From Actinotalea sp. JY-7876 (GTDB lineage Bacteria > Actinomycetota > Actinomycetes > Actinomycetales > Cellulomonadaceae): a DNA stretch of 64,000 nt. The stretch is from assembly GCF_014042015.1 (NCBI RefSeq), contig NZ_CP059493.1, positions 124,001-188,000 on the forward strand, in the 5' to 3' direction. How positions within the stretch are numbered: the stretch's first letter is position 1; each line of letters opens with the position of its first letter. Position numbers and translations under genes: made by a program. Positions 26,281-33,690 of the stretch are shown here, piece after piece. A model generated the notes under the pieces. The model was not told the DNA's origin. It worked only from the letters and a program-made list of their open reading frames with translations, and made no database searches.

Positions 26281-28359
26281 ATGCCCGCAGGGGACTCAGC
26301 CGGCGCAGAGGCGCGCCGCCAGCTCGCACTCGCCGATGCCCACGCCGCCGCGGCAGCGGAAGCCCGCGCCACGGCCGCCCGGTACGGCATCGCCGACGTG
26401 ACGGAGAAGCGCACCGCGCAAGCCCTCGCCCCGCTCGCCGCCGTCGGCCATCACCTCCTCGCCGACCGCCGCTGGCCCGGCAGCCGCCGCGCCCAGGTCG
26501 ACCTGGTCGTGGTCGGCCCCGGTGGGGTCTTCATCGTCGACACGAAGGCGTGGAAGGACGTCCGCATCCAGGCCGACCGGATCCACCGCGGCCAGGATGA
26601 CGTCACCGACGACGTCCTGGCCCTCGCCGACCTCGCGTACGCCGCCGAGGGCGACCTCGCCGACGTGGGCCTCGCTCCGGGCGAGGTGCACGCCGTCGTC
26701 GTCCTGGCGGGCCGCCAGGGCATCAACGAGCGCGTCGGTCCGGTGTGCGTCGTCGGCGAGAAGGACGTGCTGCGGTTCATCGCCGCGAAGGGCAGCCGCC
26801 TGACACCGACGCAGGTCGACACGGTGCTGACGCGCGCACTGGCCCTGTTCCCTGAGGTGAACGCGCCCGCGCCCGTGAGCGTGGCGCTTCCCGAGCCGGT
26901 CATCCCGACCCAGGCGACGGCGTCGATGGAGCCGCTCCTCAGCGAGGAGGACGTCCAGTCGGCGCTGCTCGAGGGGATGCTCGCGAGCCCGATCGAGGAG
27001 TGGATGACGTTCCTCCACCCGTCTCAGGCCAAGCTCGTCCGCCGCTCCTTCAACGGCCCTTCGCGCATCCGTGGCGCCGCCGGCACGGGCAAGACCGTCG
27101 TCGGCCTCCACCGCGCCGCGTACCTGGCGCGGACGCGACCCGGGAGGGTGCTGGTCACCACCTTCGTCCGGACGCTGCCCGACGTCCTCAAGCAGTCCCT
27201 GCATCGCATGGCGCCGGACGTCGCGGATCGCGTCGAGTTCGTCGGCATCCACCAGTTCGCCCTGCGGGTGCTCGACGAGCGCGGCGTGCGCCTCAACCTC
27301 AACGGCCAGAAGGCCGACGCCGCGTTCAAGGTCGCCTGGGAGCGTGTCGGCGCGGCCGGACGCCTTGGCACCTCGGCGATGCAGGTGCGCTACTGGAAGG
27401 AGGAGGTCCAGAGCGTCATCAAGGGCCGCGGCATCACGCAGTTCGACCAGTACGCCGACCTCCTGCGGACCGGTCGCGGCTACCGCCTGAACCTGGACCA
27501 GCGCCGGGAGGTCTGGCGCCTGTACGAGGCCTACGACGCCGAGCTGCGCGGCCAGGGCGTGTGCGACTTCGCCGACGCCATCCTCCTGGCGGAGGCAGAG
27601 CTGCGGCGCGAGCCGCTCACCGAGCCGTACGGAGCCGTCATCGTCGACGAGGCGCAGGACCTCAGCTGCGCCATGGTGCGCATGCTCCACGGCCTTGTCG
27701 GTGACGCGCCCGACGCCTTCACCCTCATCGGCGACGGCCAGCAGTCCATCTACCCCGGTGGCTACACGCTCGGCGAGCTGGGCATCTCCCTCGCCGGCCG
27801 CGGCGTCGTCATGGACGTCAACTACCGCAACACCCGCGAGATCCTCGAGTTCGCGCAGCGCATGGTCGCCGGCGACGAGTTCTCGGACATCGAGGGAGCG
27901 GTCGCGCGCGGCGACGTGCCGGGCAGCGTCCCGCGCACCGGCGCCCGGCCGGTGATTGAGCAGTGTGCCGGCGCGCGGGAGCGGGGGCCTCGCATGGTGC
28001 AGCGCGTCCGCCACGTCCTCGGCGAGGTCGGCACGGGCCCGGGCGACATCGGCGTCCTGTGCCTGAGCAAGTTCGCCGTGCGCGACGCGCTCCAGGCGCT
28101 CCAGCGCGCGGGGATCCCGGCGATCGATCTCGAGAAGTACGCCGGCACACCCGTCGAGGCCGTCAAGGTCGGCACGATCAAGCGGGCCAAGGGGCTGGAG
28201 TTCAAGCAGGTGCTCCTGCCCGACGTCGTCTCGGCCGACGTCGGCAACGCCGCACCGCCCGAGGACGGGACCGAGCGCGAGCGGTGGGACCTTCGCCGTC
28301 GCGAGCTGTACGTGGGGATGACGCGTGCGCGCGACGGTCTCTGGGTCGGGGTGGTCTGA
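26281..28359 (+). CDS. NERD-domain UvrD/Rep-type SF1 helicase
   Basis: Protein of 692 residues. After a helical leader, residues about 38-150 form a NERD nuclease-related domain (QVDLVVVGPGGVFIVDTKAW; D74, D87, K89 suit a PD-(D/E)XK-like metal site). The rest is an SF1A helicase: Walker A GAAGTGKT (265-272), AVIVDEAQDLS, LIGDGQQSIYPGGYT, VNYRNTREI, GTIKRAKGLEFKQVL and LYVGMTRARDGLWV. NERD-UvrD proteins are frequent in defence islands and are thought to process foreign or damaged DNA. GGGAGG precedes the ATG by seven bases. The DUF429 gene follows after two bases and is probably co-transcribed. Confidence 0.88.
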   Translation: MPAGDSAGAEARRQLALADAHAAAAAEARATAARYGIADVTEKRTAQALAPLAAVGHHLLADRRWPGSRRAQVDLVVVGPGGVFIVDTKAWKDVRIQADRIHRGQDDVTDDVLALADLAYAAEGDLADVGLAPGEVHAVVVLAGRQGINERVGPVCVVGEKDVLRFIAAKGSRLTPTQVDTVLTRALALFPEVNAPAPVSVALPEPVIPTQATASMEPLLSEEDVQSALLEGMLASPIEEWMTFLHPSQAKLVRRSFNGPSRIRGAAGTGKTVVGLHRAAYLARTRPGRVLVTTFVRTLPDVLKQSLHRMAPDVADRVEFVGIHQFALRVLDERGVRLNLNGQKADAAFKVAWERVGAAGRLGTSAMQVRYWKEEVQSVIKGRGITQFDQYADLLRTGRGYRLNLDQRREVWRLYEAYDAELRGQGVCDFADAILLAEAELRREPLTEPYGAVIVDEAQDLSCAMVRMLHGLVGDAPDAFTLIGDGQQSIYPGGYTLGELGISLAGRGVVMDVNYRNTREILEFAQRMVAGDEFSDIEGAVARGDVPGSVPRTGARPVIEQCAGARERGPRMVQRVRHVLGEVGTGPGDIGVLCLSKFAVRDALQALQRAGIPAIDLEKYAGTPVEAVKVGTIKRAKGLEFKQVLLPDVVSADVGNAAPPEDGTERERWDLRRRELYVGMTRARDGLWVGVV

Positions 28360-28361
28360 GG

Positions 28362-29243
28362 ATGGTGACCTACCTCGGCGTCGACCTCGCCTGGGGTGAG
28401 CGCAACCGCACGGGCCTCGCGGCGCTGGACGAGTCCGGACGCCTCGTGGCGTCGTCAACTGTGCGCACGGACGACGAGATCAAGGAGTTCGTCGACCAGC
28501 ACGGCCGAGGCGACGTCGTCGTCGCGATCGACGCGCCGCTCGTCGTACCGAACGAGACGGGTCGACGAGAGTGCGAGGCCCTGCTGCAGGCCGAGTTCGG
28601 CCGCTATGACGCGGGCGCGCACTCGAGCAACCGCTCACGACCGTGGCTGAACCCACCTCGCGGCGAGGTCCTCGCGAACCGGTTGGGCTGGGACGTCGAT
28701 CCCACCGTCTCGCCCGGTCCGGGACGCTCCGTCGCGATCGAGGTCTACCCGCACCCGGCGATGGTGACGCTTTTCGATCTCGACCGCGTGCTGCCGTACA
28801 AGAACAAGCCAGGCCGGACAACGGCGTCGAGGCGCTCGGCGTTCCTCGTGCTGCTCGACGCGATGGAGGAGCTCTGCGAGGAGCCGATGCGACTGCGCAC
28901 TCAGGCGCGGTGGGCCGAAGTCCGCACCGTGATCACCGCTGCCGAGCGACCGATGCACCTGGCAGCGGTCGAGGACGAGGTCGACGCCATCTTCTGCGCC
29001 TACTTGGCGTGGCTCTGGGCCCGCCAGGACTCGGCGCTCCGCGTCCTCGGGGACGCCCGCGCGGGCTACATCGTGGTCCCAGGGCCTCCGCGTCGGGCGC
29101 CGGGGCGGCGGTCTGCCGTGCCTGGCGGTGCCGTCACTGTGCAACTTGGGCATGAGATATGGGAAAGGGTGCACAAGGCGGCGGAGCAGCGCGGGCTGAC
29201 GGACGCGGAGCTGATCGCGAAGGCGCTCGACGCGCTCGGCTGA
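28362..29243 (+). CDS. DUF429 (RNase H-like fold) family protein
   Basis: Protein of 293 residues with the typical opening of DUF429 proteins: YLGVDLAWGERNRTGLAAL, then VVAIDAPLVVPNETGRRECE and SVAIEVYPHPAM. These acidic positions (D in VDLAWG, D in IDAPL, E in EVYPHP) match a predicted RNase H-like nuclease core. LAAVEDEVDAIFCAYLA later supplies a further acidic pair. A C-terminal extension of about 40 residues (WERVHKAAEQRGLTDAEL) looks like a small helical add-on. The biochemical role is unproven. It begins two bases after the helicase stop, so the pair probably forms an operon. Confidence 0.8.
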   Translation: MVTYLGVDLAWGERNRTGLAALDESGRLVASSTVRTDDEIKEFVDQHGRGDVVVAIDAPLVVPNETGRRECEALLQAEFGRYDAGAHSSNRSRPWLNPPRGEVLANRLGWDVDPTVSPGPGRSVAIEVYPHPAMVTLFDLDRVLPYKNKPGRTTASRRSAFLVLLDAMEELCEEPMRLRTQARWAEVRTVITAAERPMHLAAVEDEVDAIFCAYLAWLWARQDSALRVLGDARAGYIVVPGPPRRAPGRRSAVPGGAVTVQLGHEIWERVHKAAEQRGLTDAELIAKALDALG

Positions 29244-29310
29244 CCTCCTGTCCCCCGCCGCAAGCACCGCTACCTGCACTTCAAGGCAGAAGTGATAGTA
29301 ACGTGGCGTT

Positions 29311-30540
29311 GTGTCCACAGATCCGCCCTCGGACCCGCTGCCCATCGACCCCGTCGAGTACGAGACGCACGAGTGGCTCGCGGAGGGCGATGGCTTGTCG
29401 AGCCGCGCCCAGGTCGCCGCCGGCTCGGGCGTCTATCAGTCCACGGTCCCAGCGAGCATCGCCGCGTACGCGCCGGCCCTACCGTCCGACCTGACCGCCG
29501 ACGTCGAGGAGGCGTCTGCGGCCCTCGCGCGGTTCGACGCGCACACCCGAGGCAGGCTCGGCACCGAGAGTCCCGCGCTGGGACCGATGAGCTCGATCCT
29601 CCTGCGCACCGAGTCGGCGTCGTCGTCGCAGATCGAGAACCTCACCGTGGGTGCGCGCCAGCTCGCCCTGGCCGAGATCGACCAGGCGTCGAGCGACAAC
29701 GCGCTGACCGTCGCCGCGAACGTCCGTGCCATGGAAGCGGCGCTCGCCCTCGCCGACTCGCTGGACGAGGCGGCGATCCTGCGGATGCATGCCGAGCTCA
29801 TGGCCGGTGAGCGCGGGTGGGAGGCCCACGCGGGCCGGTACCGCGATGGGCTCGTCTGGGTGGGCACCAGTGCGATCAGCCCTCGTGGCGCCTCGCACGT
29901 CGCGCCGCAGGCGCCGTTGGTGCCAGCCCTGATGAAGGACCTGATGGGGTTCGTGCAGCGCGAAGACCTGAGCGTCATCGTCCAGGCGGCGGTCGCGCAC
30001 GCGCAGTTCGAGACGATCCACCCCTTCTCCGACGGCAACGGCCGCACGGGGCGGGCACTCGTCCATGCGGTCCTGCGCGCCAAGAAGCTCATGCTGCACA
30101 CCACGGCGCCGGTCTCGGCCGGTCTGCTCACGGACACCCGGGCGTACTTCGACAGCCTGACCGCATACCGCGCGGGGGACGCACGTCCGATCGTCGAGCA
30201 GTTCGCGCGCGCGGCACGGTACGCGGCGACGTCGGGCGCGGCGCTGGTCGACGACCTCGCCGCGGAGCTCGACGCCGCGAGAGACGCGCTCGCCGGACTA
30301 CGCCCCCAGGCTGTCGCGTGGCGTGTGCTGCCTCACCTGATCTCGCACCCCGTGCTCAACTCCCGCTACCTCGTCCGGGACATGGGGATGACCGACACCA
30401 CGGCGCAGCGCGCGTTGCAGCAGCTCGCCGACAGGGGCGTCCTGGAGGAGCGCTCGGGGAAGCAGCGCAACCGCGTGTGGCAGCACAGCGGCATCCTGCG
30501 ACTCCTCGACGCGTACGCACAGCAGGTCCGACGCGGCTGA
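29311..30540 (+). CDS. Fic family protein (class II, AMP transferase type) with winged-helix C-terminus
   Basis: Predicted Fic enzyme of 409 residues that transfers AMP from ATP to a target protein hydroxyl. The active loop is complete: HPFSDGNGRTGR (237-248). An N-terminal inhibitory helix motif S-x-x-x-E-N (S105-E109-N110 in SSSQIEN) precedes the Fic core, as in class II self-inhibited Fic proteins. Residues about 340-409 (NSRYLVRDMGMTDTTAQRALQQLADRGV cut short here) form a winged helix, as in many chromosomal Fic/DUF4172-type proteins. The GTG at 29311 is preceded by TAGTAAC rather than a ribosome binding site, so the message may be leaderless. The target is unknown. Confidence 0.88.
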   Translation: MSTDPPSDPLPIDPVEYETHEWLAEGDGLSSRAQVAAGSGVYQSTVPASIAAYAPALPSDLTADVEEASAALARFDAHTRGRLGTESPALGPMSSILLRTESASSSQIENLTVGARQLALAEIDQASSDNALTVAANVRAMEAALALADSLDEAAILRMHAELMAGERGWEAHAGRYRDGLVWVGTSAISPRGASHVAPQAPLVPALMKDLMGFVQREDLSVIVQAAVAHAQFETIHPFSDGNGRTGRALVHAVLRAKKLMLHTTAPVSAGLLTDTRAYFDSLTAYRAGDARPIVEQFARAARYAATSGAALVDDLAAELDAARDALAGLRPQAVAWRVLPHLISHPVLNSRYLVRDMGMTDTTAQRALQQLADRGVLEERSGKQRNRVWQHSGILRLLDAYAQQVRRG

Positions 30541-30652
30541 CAGCTCAGGTCGTTCGCCATCGTCGTCGTGCCAATCGCGTGGTCAGGCCACGCTTGTGGA
30601 CAACCGTGGCCATCGGCCCGCTCCCGCCATGCTCCCGTTGGGGAGGTGGCGT

Positions 30653-30970
30653 ATGACCGGCGCGGGCGGGTTCGAGGTCGAGTACGACGAGGCGTGGGCG
30701 GCGGGTTCCGCCCTGCTGCAGGCGGGCGACGACGTCACCACCGTGGGACGCGCCGGCCTGCTCCTGGCCTCGGCCTCGTACGGCGACCGGACGCTGACCG
30801 CGGCGGCGCACCGCTTCGCGGACCGGTACACGCACCTGCTCGTGCAGGGCATGGGCGAGGAGGCGGTCGACGCGGGGGAGAACCTCCACGCGACCGTGCG
30901 GGACTACCGCGACAGTGACGTCCTCGCCCCGAGTTCCGAGCCCACGTCGAGCGGCGAGAACCTGCTGTGA
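30653..30970 (+). CDS. Small WXG-like helical partner of toxin 2
   Basis: Protein of 106 residues, mainly helical, with EYDEAWAAGSALLQAGDDV and AAAHRFADRYTHLLVQGMGEEAVDAGEN cut short here. It has no signal peptide. This is the size and helix pattern of the small ESX-like proteins encoded upstream of T7SS polymorphic toxins. The equivalent in the third locus is at 61356-61649, which it resembles in layout and in its GTGA overlap with the toxin gene. GGGGAGG precedes the ATG at 30653. I infer a role as co-secreted partner or chaperone of the adjacent toxin. Confidence 0.65.
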   Translation: MTGAGGFEVEYDEAWAAGSALLQAGDDVTTVGRAGLLLASASYGDRTLTAAAHRFADRYTHLLVQGMGEEAVDAGENLHATVRDYRDSDVLAPSSEPTSSGENLL

Positions 30971-32166
30971 ACACTGAGGTCCGGATCTCCGAGCTGTGGA
31001 CGACCAACGACCCTGAGCTGCTGGTGCCGGGCTCCCTCGAGGCGCTCCACGGCGATGCCGACGACCTCGAGGTACGCGCTGACACGCTGCTCGAGGCCGC
31101 TACCGACATCGGACGGCACGTGGTCGCGAGCTGGGTGGGCGACGCGGCGGACGGCTGGGCCGGGTGACGAGCCGTCCTCGAGGAGTCGCTGCGCGCGGTC
31201 GCCGGCGTCTTCCGTGCCGCCGCGATCGTGCTGCGAGCGCACGCGGACGTGCTGTCCTGGGCTCGGGGCCAGGCCGGCGAGGCAGCAGACCTGTGGGCCG
31301 CGGCGCGGCTGATGTGTACGGAGCCCGTGCCGTCGACGCGTGGGGCCCGCTCACGCCTGCCGGAGCGGGTCGCCCTGACCGTGCCGACCCTGGAGTACGA
31401 CTCTGGTGCGCTGAACGCAGCCCAGGCCATGCTCGACGACGCGCGGGCCGCGACGCGCGCGTCGGCGCAGGAGACGGCACGCCTGCTCGACGAGCTCAGC
31501 GCGGACCTGCCCGACGGCGCCTGGCACACGGGCCAGTTCTTCCTCAACCTCGGCCGTTGGGTCGGCACCGTGTTCGTCCACCTTCCGCTGGTCACGACGG
31601 TCCGGGTCTTCGTGGACCGTGACGGCTTCATGGAGGAGAGTCGGGCCCCGAACGAGGCCCTCGGCGAGGCGGTCGACGTTCTGCTCACGGATCCCGACCA
31701 GGTCGTCCCGGTGCTGCTCGACACCCAGACGCTCGAGGACAACCCGGCGGCGTGGTGGGGCGGGATGGTGCCGGACGCGGCGCTGTCTCTCGCAGGTGCG
31801 GGGGCCGCATCCCGGGTCCTACGCGCAGGGCGTCCGAGCACCACGGGCGCGCCGGCCCGCGGCTTCATCGTCGAAGCAGGCGCAGTGCCGAGACCGGCGC
31901 GTCCGGCTGGGAGTGCGCCGAAGGCGCCGGCAATCTTCCTGACGCCCACCAACCCGCCGCAGCTTCCGCCGAGCAGCGTTCGTGACGGATTTGCGCTACG
32001 AGTGATGCGCCCTACAGACCAGTACCCTCACGGGTACTGGCGACTCGACAATCCGTCTGGCCAACCGGTCGATCCGACCACGGGCCTGCCGCCCGGCAAC
32101 CTGACGCGGGCGCAGTTCCGCGCTCGCACGCACGTTCCGTTGCCCGAGGGATACTGGGAGAGTTGA
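30967..32166 (+). pseudogene. Polymorphic toxin 2, split by an in-frame TGA
   Basis: Starts with a GTG overlapping the partner stop (GTGA). After 66 codons, in WVGDAADGWAG, a TGA (31165-31167) interrupts the frame. The same frame then continues without a shift for 332 codons (RAVLEESLRAVAGV onward) to 32166. The two parts together give a 399-position protein with the layout of toxins 1 and 3: a WXG-like N-terminal hairpin (bend WVGDA at the break), a helical middle with RAHADVLSWA (compare DGHADVIAWA and ERHADTIAWA), and a toxin tail. The tail has YPHGYWRLDNPSGQPVDP and ARTHVPLPEGYW. CGA or GGA would restore the codon. It may be a true nonsense mutation or a base error. Restart at GTG 31228 would lack the N-terminal signal. 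Confidence 0.75.
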
Positions 32167-32522
32167 TGTACGGACTTCCTGCGGCAACCGACCTCAGTGC
32201 CTTGAACGGCTTAATTCTCCTCCAGGTCTGCGTCGGCCAGAATGAGGTTATCCTCCGCTTCGACGACACCTCGTGGATCAGGGTCGAGTCGGCTATGCGC
32301 CTGGTGCCCAACGGTGCAACCCCAATTCAGGAGCAGGACGGCGTGCTGAGAGAGCTCTTTGCCGCCCTCGGGGCGCCCATCGAGGCCGTCCAGTGGACCG
32401 TCGAGGGAACGGTCCGGATCAGATTCCAGGGACGTGACGCTCACGTTGAAATCGTGGACGACGATCCGCACTATGAGAGCTTCATGATTCAACTCAAAGA
32501 TCAGCCGGCGATCGTCGTCTGA
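32166..32522 (+). CDS. DUF6188-like immunity protein, first copy
   Basis: Beta-rich protein of 118 residues. It starts MYGLPAATDLSALNG, then LLQVCVGQNEVILRFDD, a hallmark of DUF6188 proteins, which occur behind toxin genes in actinobacteria. The end, HVEIVDDDPHYESFMIQL, matches the second copy at 32963. The ATG overlaps the toxin stop by one base (TGATG), so it is the immediate and presumably cognate immunity gene of toxin 2. A TTG one codon earlier is less likely. Soluble, with no signal peptide. Confidence 0.75.
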   Translation: MYGLPAATDLSALNGLILLQVCVGQNEVILRFDDTSWIRVESAMRLVPNGATPIQEQDGVLRELFAALGAPIEAVQWTVEGTVRIRFQGRDAHVEIVDDDPHYESFMIQLKDQPAIVV

Positions 32523-32574
32523 CTAGGAACGTGCGAAATGGCTTTCGCAATTGAACCGTCTTCGGAGGCGGCTG

Positions 32575-32946
32575 ATGGGCGCTGTGAAGAGCGGTAGCGA
32601 CCACAGGGAGATGGTGCTCGAGCTGATCGACGGGATGACGGCGCCGGACCGGCGGCGACGGGAGCGCGCAGCCGACGAGATCACGGACGTCCTCGACGGG
32701 TACTCCGAGGAGGAGGCATTCGTCGTCTCATGCGTCCTCGCGACCCTAGCGCGCCGCGAGGACGACGAGGCCTGTCTAGAAGCGGAGCTGCATACGCTCA
32801 CCATCATGGCGGAGAGGGGGGGGGTGCTTCATCGCTCGGTACTGGAGCATGTGCTCGCCATCGACCGGAGCGCTCTGCGTGGCTCGTGCATCGACTACTA
32901 CGACTACTTCCTAGGGCTGCGCGGTTCGGACTGGGGGCAGGTGTAA
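32575..32946 (+). CDS. Small helical protein between two DUF6188-like genes
   Basis: Protein of 123 residues. Helical and acidic segments (HREMVLELIDGMTAPDRRRRE cut short here, YSEEEAFVVSCVLATLARRED, EAELHTLTIMAE) suggest a HEAT-repeat-like fold, common in immunity proteins. The ATG at 32575 follows GGAGG by six bases. A TTG eight codons upstream gives a longer frame without support. It sits between two related immunity genes, so it is most likely an immunity protein for another toxin tail. I recognise no named family. Confidence 0.6.
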   Translation: MGAVKSGSDHREMVLELIDGMTAPDRRRRERAADEITDVLDGYSEEEAFVVSCVLATLARREDDEACLEAELHTLTIMAERGGVLHRSVLEHVLAIDRSALRGSCIDYYDYFLGLRGSDWGQV

Positions 32947-32962
32947 GAATGGTGCAAACCTG

Positions 32963-33316
32963 ATGTACGGCCTTCCCCCATCGACCGATCTCAGCGCCTT
33001 GCGGGGCCTGCTTCTCACTCAGGTCTGCGTCGGGCAGCACGAGGTGAATCTCAACTTCGAAGGCGAATGCCGGATCATGGTCACGTCGACGTTCGTGATG
33101 CACTCTGGCGGCCGTGAGACAAGCGATCGGAGCGAAATCCTGACCGAGTTCATCGCGAGCCTCGGGAAGGCCATCCAGAGCGTCGAGTGGAACGTCGCGG
33201 GGACGGTCCGCCTGCGTTTCGCGGGCCGTGCCGCGACTATCGACATCCTTGACGACGAACCAAATTACGAGAGCTACGAGATCCAGTTCAAGGACCGACC
33301 TCTGATCGTCGTCTAG
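32963..33316 (+). CDS. DUF6188-like immunity protein, second copy
   Basis: Protein of 117 residues, paralogous to 32166-32522 over its full length: MYGLPPSTDLSALRG, LTQVCVGQHEVNLNFEG, FIASLGKAIQSVEWNVAGTV and ILDDEPNYESYEIQFKD. The copies differ throughout, so the duplication is not recent or has diverged under selection for specificity. It lies 16 bases after the helical gene. It may neutralise a relative of toxin 2 carried by competing strains. Confidence 0.72.
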   Translation: MYGLPPSTDLSALRGLLLTQVCVGQHEVNLNFEGECRIMVTSTFVMHSGGRETSDRSEILTEFIASLGKAIQSVEWNVAGTVRLRFAGRAATIDILDDEPNYESYEIQFKDRPLIVV

Positions 33317-33354
33317 ATCCCGTCGCGAGACGCCGGCCCCCCGGAGACAGCCCC

Positions 33355-33602
33355 GTGCGCATCGACCCGATGTCGGCACCCGCCGACCAGGAGTTCCTCG
33401 AGGAGTTCGGCGTCACCCCGGAGCCGATCGACGAGTACGGCGGCCGCCTCCTTCGCTTCAACAACGAGGCTGACGAGCGCCTCGACCTCTCGTTCGACCT
33501 CACGGACCAGTCCGTCGCCTACCGATGGTGGTCCTGCTGTCCATCGAGATCCATCCCCGCGTCGTGGTCCGCGACCGTGTGCTGCGCGGCGGCGCCACGT
33601 AG
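33355..33602 (+). pseudogene. Frameshifted small protein, probable immunity relic
   Basis: From the GTG at 33355 the frame gives a plausible soluble N-terminus (DQEFLEEFGVTPEPIDEYGG, then LRFNNEADERLDLSFDLTDQ). After SVAYRW it becomes Cys/Ser/Arg-rich nonsense. In the next frame, from 33525, VVLLSIEIHPRVVVRDRVLR continues as a normal beta strand pattern and stops at 33602. The simplest reading is a frameshift near 33525 in a gene of about 83 codons. Alternatively the sequence has an indel error. It ends the immunity row of the second toxin locus. Confidence 0.55.
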
Positions 33603-33690
33603 ACCTGTGTGCCGCCCGGGCCGCCCGCGCCGCGTGTCAGCCGCTCCCCGTACCCTGCGCTGAACCCCAACCCAGGGAGCGCACCCCCGC

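Noticed and set aside
31160-31170. Selenocysteine at the in-frame TGA of toxin 2
   Set aside because: No hairpin like a SECIS was seen after the codon, and the position is not Cys in the related toxins. A mutation or base error is simpler.
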